Counted from the first letter of the stretch, positions 1 to 7,660 are shown. The stretch: DNA of 14,408 nt from Candidatus Omnitrophota bacterium (GCA_023136735.1 JAGLQQ010000069.1:1-14408); one strand, 5' to 3'. The notes: a model not told the origin generated them from the sequence alone. A program made the numbers and translations.

Positions 1-96
1 GCTTTTGGTTCTAATGGTTCTTTTGATTTGGTGAAATACGTTAATATCCTAATGGCAAACAGTTTGGATCTAACTAATAATGAAAAATCACAATAG
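1..96 (+). CDS. 3' end of an upstream gene, possibly a GspJ-type pseudopilin (partial)
   Basis: The first forward frame is open from the window edge for 31 codons and stops with TAG at 94-96. The other two forward frames hit stops much earlier, at 10-12 and 32-34. It overlaps the start of the next gene by 17 bases, an arrangement typical of translationally coupled genes in secretion operons. The visible C-terminus is short, polar and ends in Asn-Glu-Lys-Ser-Gln. There is no diagnostic motif. The suggestion of a pseudopilin such as GspJ rests only on the gspK-like gene that follows, because gspJ usually precedes gspK. The frame is probably real; the identity is a guess. Confidence 0.5.
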   Translation, partial: AFGSNGSFDLVKYVNILMANSLDLTNNEKSQ

Positions 97-949
97 TTCC
101 AAGAAGAGTGATAAGTGTTCTAAGGGTGATAAGGGAATTATTTTAATTATTGTATTATGGGTATTATTCTTTTTATCTGTTGTTGTTTTGACTCTTGGGT
201 TCAAAAACAGGATAAATATCCGGCTGCGCAGTCTTAATAATGAAGAGATTCGGACTTTTTATTTAGCGAAAGAAGGCCTCAACCGAATAATTATAAAGTT
301 GGCGGCGGATGATGCTGGATTTGATTCACTGGGGGATGATTGGAGTAAAGAGCTTGTTTTAGAAAAAGATTACGGGGTTTTGTCAGTCAAAGTAACTGAT
401 GAAGACAGGTTTCTCAATATTAATCTTATTAGTAAAGAAGAATTGTATCATGCGGCGGAATTGTTTGAAGGCTTGCAAAAAGAGGATTTGGAAGCTATCT
501 ATAAAAGCCGCCCATTTAATGTGCCTAGTGAGATTGAAGATATAAACATGATAGATGATGATAAATTTGATATAATGACAACTACAGGTAAAGTTAAGTT
601 TTATGAATTGCTTACAACTTTTTCTGATGGAAAATTGAATATAAATACTGTAACGGCGGAGGTATTGTTAATGATTCCCGGGTCAAGCCGAAGGATTGTT
701 GAGTCAATTATCGATAGACGAAAAAATACGCCGTTTAAAAATAGAGATACTCTATCAGTTGAACTATCAAGTCTTGGATTAACGCCCCAGGAGATAGGCT
801 CTTTGATTAAGTTAGTCAAGGTGAACTCCTCAGTTTTTAGAATTAAATCAAAAGCAATATCATCGCGCAGATCGATAGAAAAGATAATAGAAGTTGTAAT
901 TAAAAGAGAAGAAAACGGATTAAAAATACTTTACGCGAGGGAGAACTAA
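80..949 (+). CDS. gspK: GspK-like minor pseudopilin of a type II secretion/pilus system
   Basis: This is a 289-residue protein resembling GspK, the large minor pseudopilin thought to cap the pseudopilus tip. A basic, hydrophilic leader (residues 1-19, ending Lys-Gly) is followed by a hydrophobic helix at about 20-41 containing the family's Val-Leu-Trp signature. This is a type IV prepilin peptidase site with predicted cleavage after Gly19. The usual Glu at mature position 5 is absent (Ile), as is characteristic of GspK. The helix continues into an Ala-Lys-Glu-Gly segment near residue 65, matching the conserved part after the helix in GspK. A Leu-Asn-Ile-Asn-Thr motif near 185 matches the GspK helix-hairpin-helix-like region. 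The start overlaps the upstream frame and has only a weak ribosome site, so coupling is likely. The membrane-anchored protein would act on the periplasmic side. Confidence 0.85.
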   Translation: MKNHNSSKKSDKCSKGDKGIILIIVLWVLFFLSVVVLTLGFKNRINIRLRSLNNEEIRTFYLAKEGLNRIIIKLAADDAGFDSLGDDWSKELVLEKDYGVLSVKVTDEDRFLNINLISKEELYHAAELFEGLQKEDLEAIYKSRPFNVPSEIEDINMIDDDKFDIMTTTGKVKFYELLTTFSDGKLNINTVTAEVLLMIPGSSRRIVESIIDRRKNTPFKNRDTLSVELSSLGLTPQEIGSLIKLVKVNSSVFRIKSKAISSRRSIEKIIEVVIKREENGLKILYAREN

Positions 950-951
950 TA

Positions 952-2304
952 TTGTTTAAAACAGCGGTTTATTTAACCAAACACAAACTTCGCATTGCTA
1001 AATTCAATGTTGCCGGGGATGTATTAAAAAAAGTTCAGGATATAAATATTGCCCTTGTGAATGGCAAATTGGATGAGACAAAAATAAAAGAAGTTATACA
1101 TAAAGAGGGCATATCAAAAACACAGCTTCTTAGTTGTCTTTTTCGGCATCAGGCTGGTATTCGTTTTTTTTCCTTTCCAACCCACGATTATCAGGAAATA
1201 TCCCGTATGGTCGGCTATGAAGCCGCGGAACTACTGCCGCTTAAGCCTGAGGAGACTATTACAAGATATCTTGTCCTTAATAAAAAAGATAACGGCTACG
1301 CGGATACACTGGTCGTGGTTACACATAAAGCAGAAGTATTAAAACTTATCGAAGGTTATAAAAAACTTGGATTGGAAATAGATGCTTTGAATTTGAGTTC
1401 TTTGGCAATAGTGAATTCTTTGCGGTATTTTATGTTAAGAGATAAAAAAACTATTTTGAAAAGCAGTTTTATGATCGTTTACTTTGAGGATGAAGCGGTA
1501 GAGATAATAATTGTTAAAAACGGTGTGCTTGCTTTCAGCCGAGGCTTTATTTTAGAGGAGGGTAAAAACTTTTCACAAGTGTTGATTAGTGAGATAAGAC
1601 ATAGCATCGAATTATTCTTCAATAATGCCAAAGAAAGAAATCTAAGTGAAATAATAATCGGGGGATCACATAGGGAGCTTGAGCAAATAGCGGGTGGTCT
1701 CAAGGCAAGTTTTGATATCCCCTTTGCGGTAGATAAGAGAATTGATATTGCAAGCGGGATAGTATTTACACGAAAACAAGGAATAAACCTTTTAAGCGAT
1801 GAATTCCTGCTTAAGCGGACGCGTAAAAAACTTAAAAAGAAATTTTTTATCTCTGCAATACTTATTATTGTTAATATGCTGTTTATATCGGCAATGTTTT
1901 GGATGATGCTCAAAAACAAGGAAGCATACCTTAAAGAGCTAGAGGCAAAGTTGTCTGAGTTAAAACCGCAGGCGCAGACTGTTCAGAATAAAGTTCAGAA
2001 ATTACAAATGGTGCAAACTCAGCTGACATCTCAACTGCTTATCCTTGACGCGATTACCGATTTGGTTAATGTTACTTCAGCTACAATTACCCTGAATATG
2101 CTTTCTATTAATGATGCTGGAGTACTTGTTGTTAGGGGGCAGGCGAAAAGTCTGGGTGAGGTTTTGGATTTTGTCGGCGCGGTAGAAAAGTCTCCTTATT
2201 TTAAAAACAGCCATCTTAATTTTTCCAGCCGCAGAAAGATGAAGGATGAAGAGCTTATTGATTTTGAAATTCAGTCAAATCTAAACAAAACTCAGGGTAG
2301 GTAA
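952..2304 (+). CDS. GspL-like / PilM-PilN-type assembly protein
   Basis: This is a 450-residue inner-membrane assembly protein with GspL architecture. Residues 1 to about 290 are a cytoplasmic actin-like (PilM-type) domain. A basic stretch (Arg/Lys, about 288-297) leads into one transmembrane helix at 298-320, followed by a predicted coiled coil at about 322-362 and a small C-terminal periplasmic domain resembling PilN or the GspL ferredoxin-like fold. In type II secretion, GspL links the GspE ATPase to the periplasmic platform; in type IV pili, separate PilM and PilN do this job. The start is TTG at 952, two bases after gspK, with a purine-rich GAGGGAG ribosome site at about 938-944. It is the last gene before a terminator, so no gspM follows. 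Whether the actin-like fold binds ATP cannot be judged. The architecture is clear; the choice between GspL and a PilM-PilN fusion is open. Confidence 0.8.
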   Translation: MFKTAVYLTKHKLRIAKFNVAGDVLKKVQDINIALVNGKLDETKIKEVIHKEGISKTQLLSCLFRHQAGIRFFSFPTHDYQEISRMVGYEAAELLPLKPEETITRYLVLNKKDNGYADTLVVVTHKAEVLKLIEGYKKLGLEIDALNLSSLAIVNSLRYFMLRDKKTILKSSFMIVYFEDEAVEIIIVKNGVLAFSRGFILEEGKNFSQVLISEIRHSIELFFNNAKERNLSEIIIGGSHRELEQIAGGLKASFDIPFAVDKRIDIASGIVFTRKQGINLLSDEFLLKRTRKKLKKKFFISAILIIVNMLFISAMFWMMLKNKEAYLKELEAKLSELKPQAQTVQNKVQKLQMVQTQLTSQLLILDAITDLVNVTSATITLNMLSINDAGVLVVRGQAKSLGEVLDFVGAVEKSPYFKNSHLNFSSRRKMKDEELIDFEIQSNLNKTQGR

Positions 2305-2319
2305 GCCAACATTATGTAG

Positions 2320-2353
2320 AGCTCTAGGCAGTATTATGCTTAGGGCTTTTTTG
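2320..2353 (+). terminator. Rho-independent terminator after the secretion operon
   Basis: A 10-bp stem (arms 2320-2329 and 2338-2347) pairs fully if two G-U wobbles are allowed. The loop is 8 nt and a run of T covers 2347-2352. It lies 15 bases after the gspL-like stop codon, which separates the secretion operon from rsmD. Confidence 0.8.
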
Positions 2354-2628
2354 TGTTGTACGATCTCAAATATGTTAACATTTATTTAGTCTAGGGTTGC
2401 GGTAAACGGTAGCGATACCCCCTCCACACTGCAAGGCGGGCAGGCGTATCGTCTTTCGGTCTTGGTAACGTCTTTATTATTTGTTTCTTACGAAACCACC
2501 AGACGCAACCGAAACGGGCTGCGCAACCAAAACCTAAACCTTTAAACAATATTAAAAAATGTAAGCACAACTTCATAACAGTATATTATGTTATGTGTGC
2601 AGGGCAGTGAAAAAATAGGGAGCAACAT
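2354..2628. other. 275-base gene-free interval before rsmD
   Basis: Apart from the inverted-repeat block at 2385-2538, this stretch holds a 10-bp palindrome ATGTTAACAT at 2372-2381 and an AT-rich run before rsmD with TATTAT at 2584-2589. That could be a -10 element, but no matching -35 is visible at the right spacing. No protein-coding frame is convincing. Confidence 0.5.
2385..2538. repeat. GC-richer intergenic block with imperfect terminal inverted repeats
   Basis: By hand count, 2391-2530 is about 53% G+C and stands out from its AT-rich surroundings. Its ends are inverted: TTTAG at 2385-2389 plus GGTTGCG at 2395-2401 match CGCAACC at 2522-2528 plus CTAAA at 2534-2538, with 5 unmatched bases on each side between the two matches. 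A further CGCAACC lies at 2504-2510. Inside are nested small stems: CGATAC (2413-2418) with GTATCG (2446-2451), enclosing CTGC (2429-2432) with GCAG (2440-2443), and GTTTC (2483-2487) with GAAAC (2492-2496). The block could be a MITE-like or palindromic dispersed repeat, or a structured RNA. No transposase, clear target duplication or convincing ORF is present. Confidence 0.35.
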
Positions 2629-3180
2629 ATGCGTATTGTTACAGGTGATTTTAAAGGAAAAACACTCAAAATGCCAAAGTCAAAAGATGTCCGGCCAACA
2701 AGAGCAATGGTTAGGGAGGCAATTTTTTCAGTTTTAGGTGATTTTGTTGAAGGAGCAGACGCGCTTGATCTGTTCAGCGGCAGTGGTGCTCTTGGTTTTG
2801 AGGCTTTAAGCAGTAAAGCCTCAAGCGTAACATTTGTTGAAAAAGGCAAACTTTCGCTTAAGATTATAAGAGATAATGTGTTGCAGTTGGGTATTAGCTC
2901 TCAATGTATGGTTATTGGTCGTGATGTTTTTACTGCTTTTAATATTTTAAAAAAGAAAAAACTGCGGTTTAGTCTTGTTTTTGCCGACCCTCCTTATTCA
3001 CTTGGATTGGCAAAAAAATGCTTGCTCAACATTGGCAACTGTGATATATTACACCCGTCTGCAATTATAGTTATTGAGCATTATAAAAAGGATGAGTTGC
3101 CTAAACTTACTAATGAATTCAAGCTTTGGCAGCTTAAAAAATATGGGGATACCTTGGTCTCCTTTTATGTGCCCGTCTAA
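2629..3180 (+). CDS. rsmD: 16S rRNA (guanine-966-N2)-methyltransferase RsmD
   Basis: This 183-residue class I SAM-dependent methyltransferase is predicted to methylate G966 of 16S rRNA during 30S assembly in the cytoplasm. The N-terminus has the RsmD pattern Arg-Ile-Val-x-Gly-x-Phe-Lys-Gly, with Arg-Pro-Thr at 22-24 and the Arg-Glu-Ala-x-Phe stretch at 29-33. The SAM-binding motif Asp-Leu-Phe-Ser-Gly-Ser-Gly-Ala-Leu-Gly spans 47-56. The catalytic motif Asp-Pro-Pro-Tyr is at 120-123, as expected for exocyclic-amine N-methyltransferases. Length is normal for the family. The ATG start is backed by AGGGAG at 2617-2622. rsmD next to coaD is a widespread arrangement. It sits between two terminators, so it is probably transcribed on its own. 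Confidence 0.93.
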   Translation: MRIVTGDFKGKTLKMPKSKDVRPTRAMVREAIFSVLGDFVEGADALDLFSGSGALGFEALSSKASSVTFVEKGKLSLKIIRDNVLQLGISSQCMVIGRDVFTAFNILKKKKLRFSLVFADPPYSLGLAKKCLLNIGNCDILHPSAIIVIEHYKKDELPKLTNEFKLWQLKKYGDTLVSFYVPV

Positions 3181-3185
3181 TTTTC

Positions 3186-3214
3186 GCTTTCGGAGGATTT
3201 ACCGAACGCTTTTT
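3186..3214 (+). terminator. Probable intrinsic terminator after rsmD
   Basis: GCTTTCGG at 3186-3193 pairs with CCGAACGC at 3202-3209 with one internal mismatch. The loop is 8 nt and five T residues follow at 3210-3214. It begins 6 bases after the rsmD stop. The stem is shorter and less perfect than the other two terminators in the window. Confidence 0.55.
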
Positions 3215-3274
3215 ACCCCAATGAGTTGTGGCTATTTATTCTTTTAATTGAGAAGCAATTAAGGAGTTAATGTT

Positions 3275-3781
3275 TTGAACAGAAGAGCAGTTTATCCAGG
3301 AACTTTTGATCCGATTACTTATGGTCATATTGATATAATTAAGCGGGCAGCAAAAATATTTGACGAACTTATTATTGGGGTGGCGGATAATGCTATGAAA
3401 AATCCTTTGCTGAGTACTGTCGAGCGGGTGGACTTGCTGAAGCGGGCTGTGCGTGGGATGAAAAATGTAAAAGTTGAGAGTTTTAATGAATTGATGGTTG
3501 ACTATGTCCAAAGTAAAAAGATAACTGTAGTTGTTCGGGGCTTGCGGATGATTTCTGATTTTGAATATGAATTTCAGATGGCTCTGACAAATAGAAGATT
3601 GAATAAGGATATAGAAGTAATATTTATGATGCCTAATCAATCATATTCTTTTCTGTCAAGTAAGCTTATTAAGGAAGTAGCGGTTTTGGGGGCTGATCTT
3701 TCAGAGTTTCTTCCTTTGTTTGTAGAAAAGAAATTAAAAGAGAAATTTAAAAAGCAGTTAAAAATAATTAAAAAGAGTTAA
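3275..3781 (+). CDS. coaD: Phosphopantetheine adenylyltransferase (CoaD)
   Basis: This 168-residue enzyme catalyses the penultimate step of coenzyme A synthesis: 4'-phosphopantetheine plus ATP gives dephospho-CoA plus pyrophosphate. The nucleotidyltransferase signature Tyr-Pro-Gly-Thr-Phe-Asp-Pro is at 7-13, and Gly-His at 17-18 completes the T/HxGH motif; Thr10 and His18 fall at the E. coli positions. The conserved Arg-Gly-Leu-Arg and Asp-Phe-Glu-Tyr-Glu stretch and a Ser-Ser-Lys segment in the place of the usual Ser-Ser-x-x-Lys-Glu motif follow. The start is TTG at 3275, placed by AAGGAG at 3261-3266; the nearby ATG at 3270 is out of frame and stops at once. It opens a ten-gene run whose later products use or make acyl-CoA and acyl-ACP. 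Confidence 0.95.
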   Translation: MNRRAVYPGTFDPITYGHIDIIKRAAKIFDELIIGVADNAMKNPLLSTVERVDLLKRAVRGMKNVKVESFNELMVDYVQSKKITVVVRGLRMISDFEYEFQMALTNRRLNKDIEVIFMMPNQSYSFLSSKLIKEVAVLGADLSEFLPLFVEKKLKEKFKKQLKIIKKS

Positions 3782-3816
3782 AAATAGTAAATAAGCAGTA
3801 CAAATCTGGGGGATTA

Positions 3817-4818
3817 ATGGAAATTTTGAATAAAATCAGGCAAAGGGCCAAGGAGGCGAAAAAAACAATTGTTTTGCCTGAGGCAGATGATGATAGGATT
3901 TTGCAGGCGGCTAAGATCGTGGTTGAAGAAGGTTTGGCAAAGCTCATCCTTTTAACCGCTGATGCGAATTTAAAAAGCAGAGCAGATGAGTTGGGGCTTG
4001 ACCTTAGTAGTATTAAGGTCATAAATCCTTTGGAAAGCCCATTGCTTGAGGAATACTCAAATAAGTTCTTTGAATTGAGAAAGCATAAGGGAATCAGTAT
4101 TGAAGAATCAAAAGAGCATATGAGTAAGTTTGTGAATTTTGGCGCGATGTTGGTTCGTGAGGGAGTGGCTGAAGGTATTGTGGCTGGAGCCATTACCACG
4201 ACTGCTGATGTAGCAAAAGCTGCTATATATTGCATAGGATTTGGCGAGAAAATTAGAACAATTTCCAGCTGTTTTTTGATAACTGTTCCCGATTGCGCAT
4301 ATGGCGCGAAAGGGACTTTTGTTTTTGCTGATTGCGGTATTGTCCCCGATCCTTCTCCGTTACAGATGGCGAATATTGCCGCGTCAGCCGCTGAACTTTT
4401 TAAACTGCTTGTTGAAGAAGAACCTCGTGTCGCGCTCTTGAGTTTTTCAACAAAAGGAAGTGCTGAACATGAAATGGTAGATAAAGTAGTTAGGGCAAAG
4501 GAATTAATGGAAAAAAAATACCCGGAACTGGTTGCTGATGGGGAGCTTCAGCTTGATGCGGCAATCGTGCCGGATGTCGCTAAGATTAAGGCGCCGGATA
4601 GTAATGTCGCGGGTCAGGCTAATGTGCTTGTTTTTCCGGATTTAAATGCTGGAAATATTTCCTATAAAATGGTACAGCGTTTGGCAAAAGCAGAAGTAGT
4701 CGGGCCAATGATGAATGGTTTGAAAAAACCATGCAGCGATCTCTCTAGAGGTTGTACTATCAATGAAGTAGTAAACGCTGTATGTACAACGGCGATAAGG
4801 GTTGTAGAAAATAAGTAA
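3817..4818 (+). CDS. pta: Phosphate acetyltransferase
   Basis: This 333-residue enzyme interconverts acetyl-CoA plus phosphate and acetyl phosphate plus CoA. Length and sequence match the short, single-domain Pta form without the N-terminal regulatory domains of E. coli Pta. Family features include Val-Leu-Pro-Glu-Ala near residue 19, the Gly-Ala-Met-Leu-Val-Arg-Glu-Gly stretch around 108-115, Gly-x-x-Thr-Thr-x-Asp shortly after, and the Leu-Ser-Phe-Ser-Thr-Lys-Gly-Ser segment near 208. The start is ATG with a G-rich ribosome site GGGGGA at 3808-3813. It lies 35 bases after coaD and just before ackA, the usual partner. Together they make ATP from acetyl-CoA while releasing acetate, or run in reverse to activate acetate. 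A phosphotransbutyrylase-like substrate range cannot be excluded, but the ackA neighbour favours acetate. Confidence 0.93.
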   Translation: MEILNKIRQRAKEAKKTIVLPEADDDRILQAAKIVVEEGLAKLILLTADANLKSRADELGLDLSSIKVINPLESPLLEEYSNKFFELRKHKGISIEESKEHMSKFVNFGAMLVREGVAEGIVAGAITTTADVAKAAIYCIGFGEKIRTISSCFLITVPDCAYGAKGTFVFADCGIVPDPSPLQMANIAASAAELFKLLVEEEPRVALLSFSTKGSAEHEMVDKVVRAKELMEKKYPELVADGELQLDAAIVPDVAKIKAPDSNVAGQANVLVFPDLNAGNISYKMVQRLAKAEVVGPMMNGLKKPCSDLSRGCTINEVVNAVCTTAIRVVENK

Positions 4819-4842
4819 TCATAGGATTTGGAAAATATAAAT

Positions 4843-5982
4843 ATGAATATTCTGGTTGTGAATTGCGGCAGTTCATCGATTAAATACCAACTTTTTTGCA
4901 TGGAAACACAAAACAGTTTAGTTTCTGGAATGGTTGAGAAGATAGGCAGTGCTAATTCATTGATAGTGCATCATAAAGGGAAAAGTACTTATAAATCAAA
5001 AGTTTATTTCGAGGACCATTTTACAGCTATAGAAAAAATAGCTGCGTTACTTAGTGACTCTGAATGGGGAGCAATAAGTTCAAAAGCGGATATAAGTGCT
5101 ATTGGACACAGAGTTGTGCATGGTGGAGAGGAGTTTAAATCGTCTGTAATAATAAACAAAGATGTTCTTTCTCGCATAAAGTTTTTTAGTAAACTGGCAC
5201 CTTTGCATAACCCCCCGGCTTATAATGGGATCAAGGCGACAATGAAGCATTTTCCGGGGGTTAAACAAACAGCAGTATTTGATACGGCTTTTCATCAGAC
5301 TATGCCGCAAGAAGCTTATATGTATGGATTGCCGTATAAGCTTTATGAAAAATATTGTATACGGCGTTATGGTTTTCATGGGACTTCTCATCGATTTGTA
5401 GCTCAGGAGGCAGCAAAGGAACTAAAAAAATCGTTGGGAAAATTAAAATTGATAACATGCCATTTGGGTAACGGCTGCAGTATTGCCGCGGTAAAGTATG
5501 GACGATCTGTGGATACAAGTATGGGTTTTACTCCGCTTGAAGGCTTACTTATGGGTACCCGTTGTGGGGATATTGACCCTGCTTTGGTTGGCTATATTAT
5601 GGAAAAAGAGAAATTGAATATTGAGGCTGTAGACGCGCTGATGAACAGGAAAAGCGGATTGCTTGGGATATCGGGAATTAGTAATGACATGCGCGATTTA
5701 CTGAATTTTGCCAAAGTTGGCAATAAAAGGGCACAGCTTGCAATTGATGTTTTCATATATAAAGTTAAAAAATATATTGGGTCTTATATAGCGGTAATGA
5801 ATGGAGCAGACGCGATTATTCTTACTGCTGGTATTGGTGAGAATATGACTATTATTGAAAAAAGACTTCGCAAAGAGTTAAGTAATGTTATAGGTAAAAA
5901 GATAAAAATGCTTACTATTCATACCGAAGAAGAGCGGTTGATCGCGATGGATACGTTAAAATTAATCCGGAACAAAAAATGA
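4843..5982 (+). CDS. ackA: Acetate kinase
   Basis: This enzyme makes ATP and acetate from acetyl phosphate and ADP, and works reversibly. I place the start at ATG 4843, giving 379 residues. It yields the canonical N-terminus Met-Asn-Ile-Leu-Val-Val-Asn-Cys-Gly-Ser-Ser-Ser with Asn7 in place, and GGAAA at 4830-4834 is well spaced. A TTG five codons upstream (4828) is also in frame, but its only ribosome site lies almost on top of it. Family motifs follow in order: Gly-His-Arg-Val-Val-His-Gly-Gly, Ala-Pro-Leu-His-Asn-Pro, Phe-Asp-Thr-Ala-Phe-His, Gly-Phe-His-Gly-Thr-Ser-His, His-Leu-Gly-Asn-Gly-Cys-Ser and Gly-Ile-Gly-Glu-Asn near the C-terminus. It is slightly shorter than the usual ~400. Its stop overlaps the next start as ATGA. 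Confidence 0.95.
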   Translation: MNILVVNCGSSSIKYQLFCMETQNSLVSGMVEKIGSANSLIVHHKGKSTYKSKVYFEDHFTAIEKIAALLSDSEWGAISSKADISAIGHRVVHGGEEFKSSVIINKDVLSRIKFFSKLAPLHNPPAYNGIKATMKHFPGVKQTAVFDTAFHQTMPQEAYMYGLPYKLYEKYCIRRYGFHGTSHRFVAQEAAKELKKSLGKLKLITCHLGNGCSIAAVKYGRSVDTSMGFTPLEGLLMGTRCGDIDPALVGYIMEKEKLNIEAVDALMNRKSGLLGISGISNDMRDLLNFAKVGNKRAQLAIDVFIYKVKKYIGSYIAVMNGADAIILTAGIGENMTIIEKRLRKELSNVIGKKIKMLTIHTEEERLIAMDTLKLIRNKK

Positions 5983-6419
5983 AAATAAATGTAAGTGAAA
6001 TACCCAAGAATGGATTAGTTCTTGAAGAAAGAAGCACAGGCAAAGATCTTGATATACAAAGGAAAGATCTTGAGTTTAATGAGCCGATAAAGATGAAGGC
6101 TTCTGTTAATTGTGAATATGATAATGTGCTTATACACTTAAGCGTTGAAGCTACCGCTGAGTTTCCATGCAGTCGTTGTTTAGAGCGAGGATATTACAAC
6201 ATAAAGAAAGAAATTGATATAGTAAGGCCTCTCAGTGAGAGTAAAGTTATTGATATAAATGAAATTGCCAAGGATGAATTGATACTTGATTATCCTATAA
6301 AGTTGTTGTGCAGGGAAGATTGTAATGGGATATGCCCTGGATGCGGTAATAATCTAAATAAAAGACAATGTGTTTGTTTTGATAAGCAGGAATTTACTAG
6401 AGGGATTGAAATAAATTAG
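5979..6419 (+). CDS. DUF177 family protein (YceD-like)
   Basis: This 146-residue DUF177 protein corresponds to E. coli YceD, described as needed for normal 23S rRNA accumulation; its biochemical role is not firmly established. Its position directly before rpmF is the family's most conserved trait. It has eight cysteines in likely metal-binding pairs: Cys64/Cys67, then Cys111, Cys115, Cys119, Cys122, and Cys131/Cys133. The Cys-x3-Cys-x3-Cys-x2-Cys cluster with Gly-x-Cys-Pro-x-Cys-Gly is typical of the cysteine-containing DUF177 members and suggests a zinc site (inference). The ATG overlaps the ackA stop by 4 bases, so translation is probably coupled. An additional Cys45 sits outside the clusters. 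Confidence 0.85.
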   Translation: MKINVSEIPKNGLVLEERSTGKDLDIQRKDLEFNEPIKMKASVNCEYDNVLIHLSVEATAEFPCSRCLERGYYNIKKEIDIVRPLSESKVIDINEIAKDELILDYPIKLLCREDCNGICPGCGNNLNKRQCVCFDKQEFTRGIEIN

Positions 6420-6448
6420 TTTAAAATTTAATTTAAGGAGGAAAAATA

Positions 6449-6643
6449 ATGGCTCATCCAAAAAGGAAACATTCGAAATCAAGACGTGATAAAAAACGTG
6501 CTAATTCTAAGCTGTCTGATCCGGTTATGTCTGTTTGTCCAAGCTGTCATCAGACTAAGTTGCCGCATTATGTGTGTCCTCATTGCGGGATGTACAAAAC
6601 AACTAAGTATGTTGAAAAAAAAGAAAAAGTAAAAAAGAATTAA
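6449..6643 (+). CDS. rpmF: 50S ribosomal protein L32 (zinc-binding form)
   Basis: This 64-residue ribosomal protein L32 of the large subunit has the conserved basic N-terminus Ala-His-Pro-Lys-Arg-Lys-x-Ser-Lys-Ser-Arg-Arg. The zinc site is intact: Cys30-x2-Cys33 and Cys43-x2-Cys46, the C+ form rather than the cysteine-free paralogue used under zinc limitation. A strong ribosome site AAGGAGG at 6435-6441 precedes ATG at 6449, as expected for a highly expressed ribosomal gene. The tail is lysine-rich. The DUF177-rpmF-plsX order is conserved across many bacteria and couples ribosome and membrane synthesis genes in one transcript. Confidence 0.96.
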   Translation: MAHPKRKHSKSRRDKKRANSKLSDPVMSVCPSCHQTKLPHYVCPHCGMYKTTKYVEKKEKVKKN

Positions 6644-6673
6644 TCTCAGCTTTAATAAAATAAAAGGATACAT

Positions 6674-7660
6674 ATGAGAATAGCTGTCGATGCAATGGGA
6701 GGAGACAAAGCTCCTGATGTGATTATTAAAGGTGCGATTCTGGCGGCCAAGGAAATAGAGGCCGAGATTATTCTTGTAGGTGATGAGGAAGTAATTAAGA
6801 CAAAGCTTTCTTTGCATCGAAAAGTTTCTGATAATATATCGATACAGAATGCAACTGAGGTTATTCAGATGAAGGATTCGCCTGCCGCAAGCGTAAGGCG
6901 CATGAAAGATTCTTCTATAAATGTGGCTGTTAAAATGGTTAAGGAAAAGAGAGCGGATGCTATCGTCTCAGCTGGTAATACCGGAGCGGTTGTTTGCGCG
7001 GGAAGCCTGTTCTTGAAAATTTTGCCGGGAGTTGACAGGCCTGGTATAAGTGTTTTGCTGCCTACATTGAAAGATGTGGTGCAGGTAATCGATATGGGAG
7101 CAAATATCGATGCTAAGCCTGAGCATTTACTGCAATATGGTATTATGGGCAGTATTTATAGTGAGCATGTATTGGGGAAGAAAGCCCCAAAAGTGGGATT
7201 GCTTAATATAGGGGAAGAAGAGACTAAAGGCCCTGAGTTTGTCAAAGAAACATTTAAGCTTCTTGAGCAAAATAAAAATATAAATTTTGTCGGGAATGTT
7301 GAAGGCAGAGATATTTATGTAGGGGATTGTGATGTAATCGTTTGTGACGGATTCTTAGGAAATGTAGTTTTGAAGGTTTCTGAGGGATTGGCCTATGCGA
7401 TTAAAGAAATGCTTAAGCGCAATCTTTCGATTAATATCTTTACCAAGTTAGGTGCTTTGCTTAGTGCTCCGGCATTAAAAGCGCTTAAAAGAGAAACAGA
7501 TTATTCCGAATATGGCGGGGCTCCTTTGTTGGGAGTTGATGGGGGTTGCATAATTGCTCACGGAGGATCATCTGCTAACGCGATTAAAAACGCTATACGT
7601 GTTGCGCATGAATCTCTTTTGCATAATGTTAATCAGCATATAATCAATGCTTTAGCGTAA
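6674..7660 (+). CDS. plsX: Phosphate acyltransferase PlsX
   Basis: This 328-residue PlsX converts acyl-ACP plus phosphate to acyl phosphate, the donor used by PlsY in the first acylation of glycerol-3-phosphate. The N-terminus Ala-Val-Asp-Ala-Met-Gly-Gly-Asp-x-Ala-Pro is the family signature. Asp-Ala-Ile-Val-Ser-Ala-Gly-Asn-Thr-Gly-Ala near 95-105 and Tyr-Gly-Gly-Ala-Pro-Leu-Leu-Gly-Val-Asp-Gly near 279-290 are also diagnostic. The ATG start is supported by AAAGGA at 6663-6668. PlsX is a peripheral membrane enzyme in characterised species. No plsY is in the window. It is followed directly by fabD, with no fabH between. Confidence 0.96.
   Translation: MRIAVDAMGGDKAPDVIIKGAILAAKEIEAEIILVGDEEVIKTKLSLHRKVSDNISIQNATEVIQMKDSPAASVRRMKDSSINVAVKMVKEKRADAIVSAGNTGAVVCAGSLFLKILPGVDRPGISVLLPTLKDVVQVIDMGANIDAKPEHLLQYGIMGSIYSEHVLGKKAPKVGLLNIGEEETKGPEFVKETFKLLEQNKNINFVGNVEGRDIYVGDCDVIVCDGFLGNVVLKVSEGLAYAIKEMLKRNLSINIFTKLGALLSAPALKALKRETDYSEYGGAPLLGVDGGCIIAHGGSSANAIKNAIRVAHESLLHNVNQHIINALA

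Noticed and set aside
2483..2496. Perfect 5-bp hairpin with a 4-nt loop as an independent element
   Set aside because: It is too short to interpret by itself and lies inside the larger inverted-repeat block, where it is already mentioned.
2391..2576. 61-codon minus-strand ORF in the intergenic block
   Set aside because: It coincides with the inverted-repeat block, has no ribosome site or recognisable motif, and its composition reflects the GC-richer repeat rather than coding constraint.
2582..2593. TATATT/TATTAT as a -10 element for rsmD
   Set aside because: No recognisable -35 is found at 16-18 bases upstream, and such strings are frequent in AT-rich DNA.
4828..4842. Upstream TTG start for ackA adding five residues
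   Set aside because: Its only ribosome-like sequence (AGGA at 4823-4826) is almost adjacent to the TTG, while ATG 4843 gives the canonical acetate kinase N-terminus and has a better-spaced purine run.
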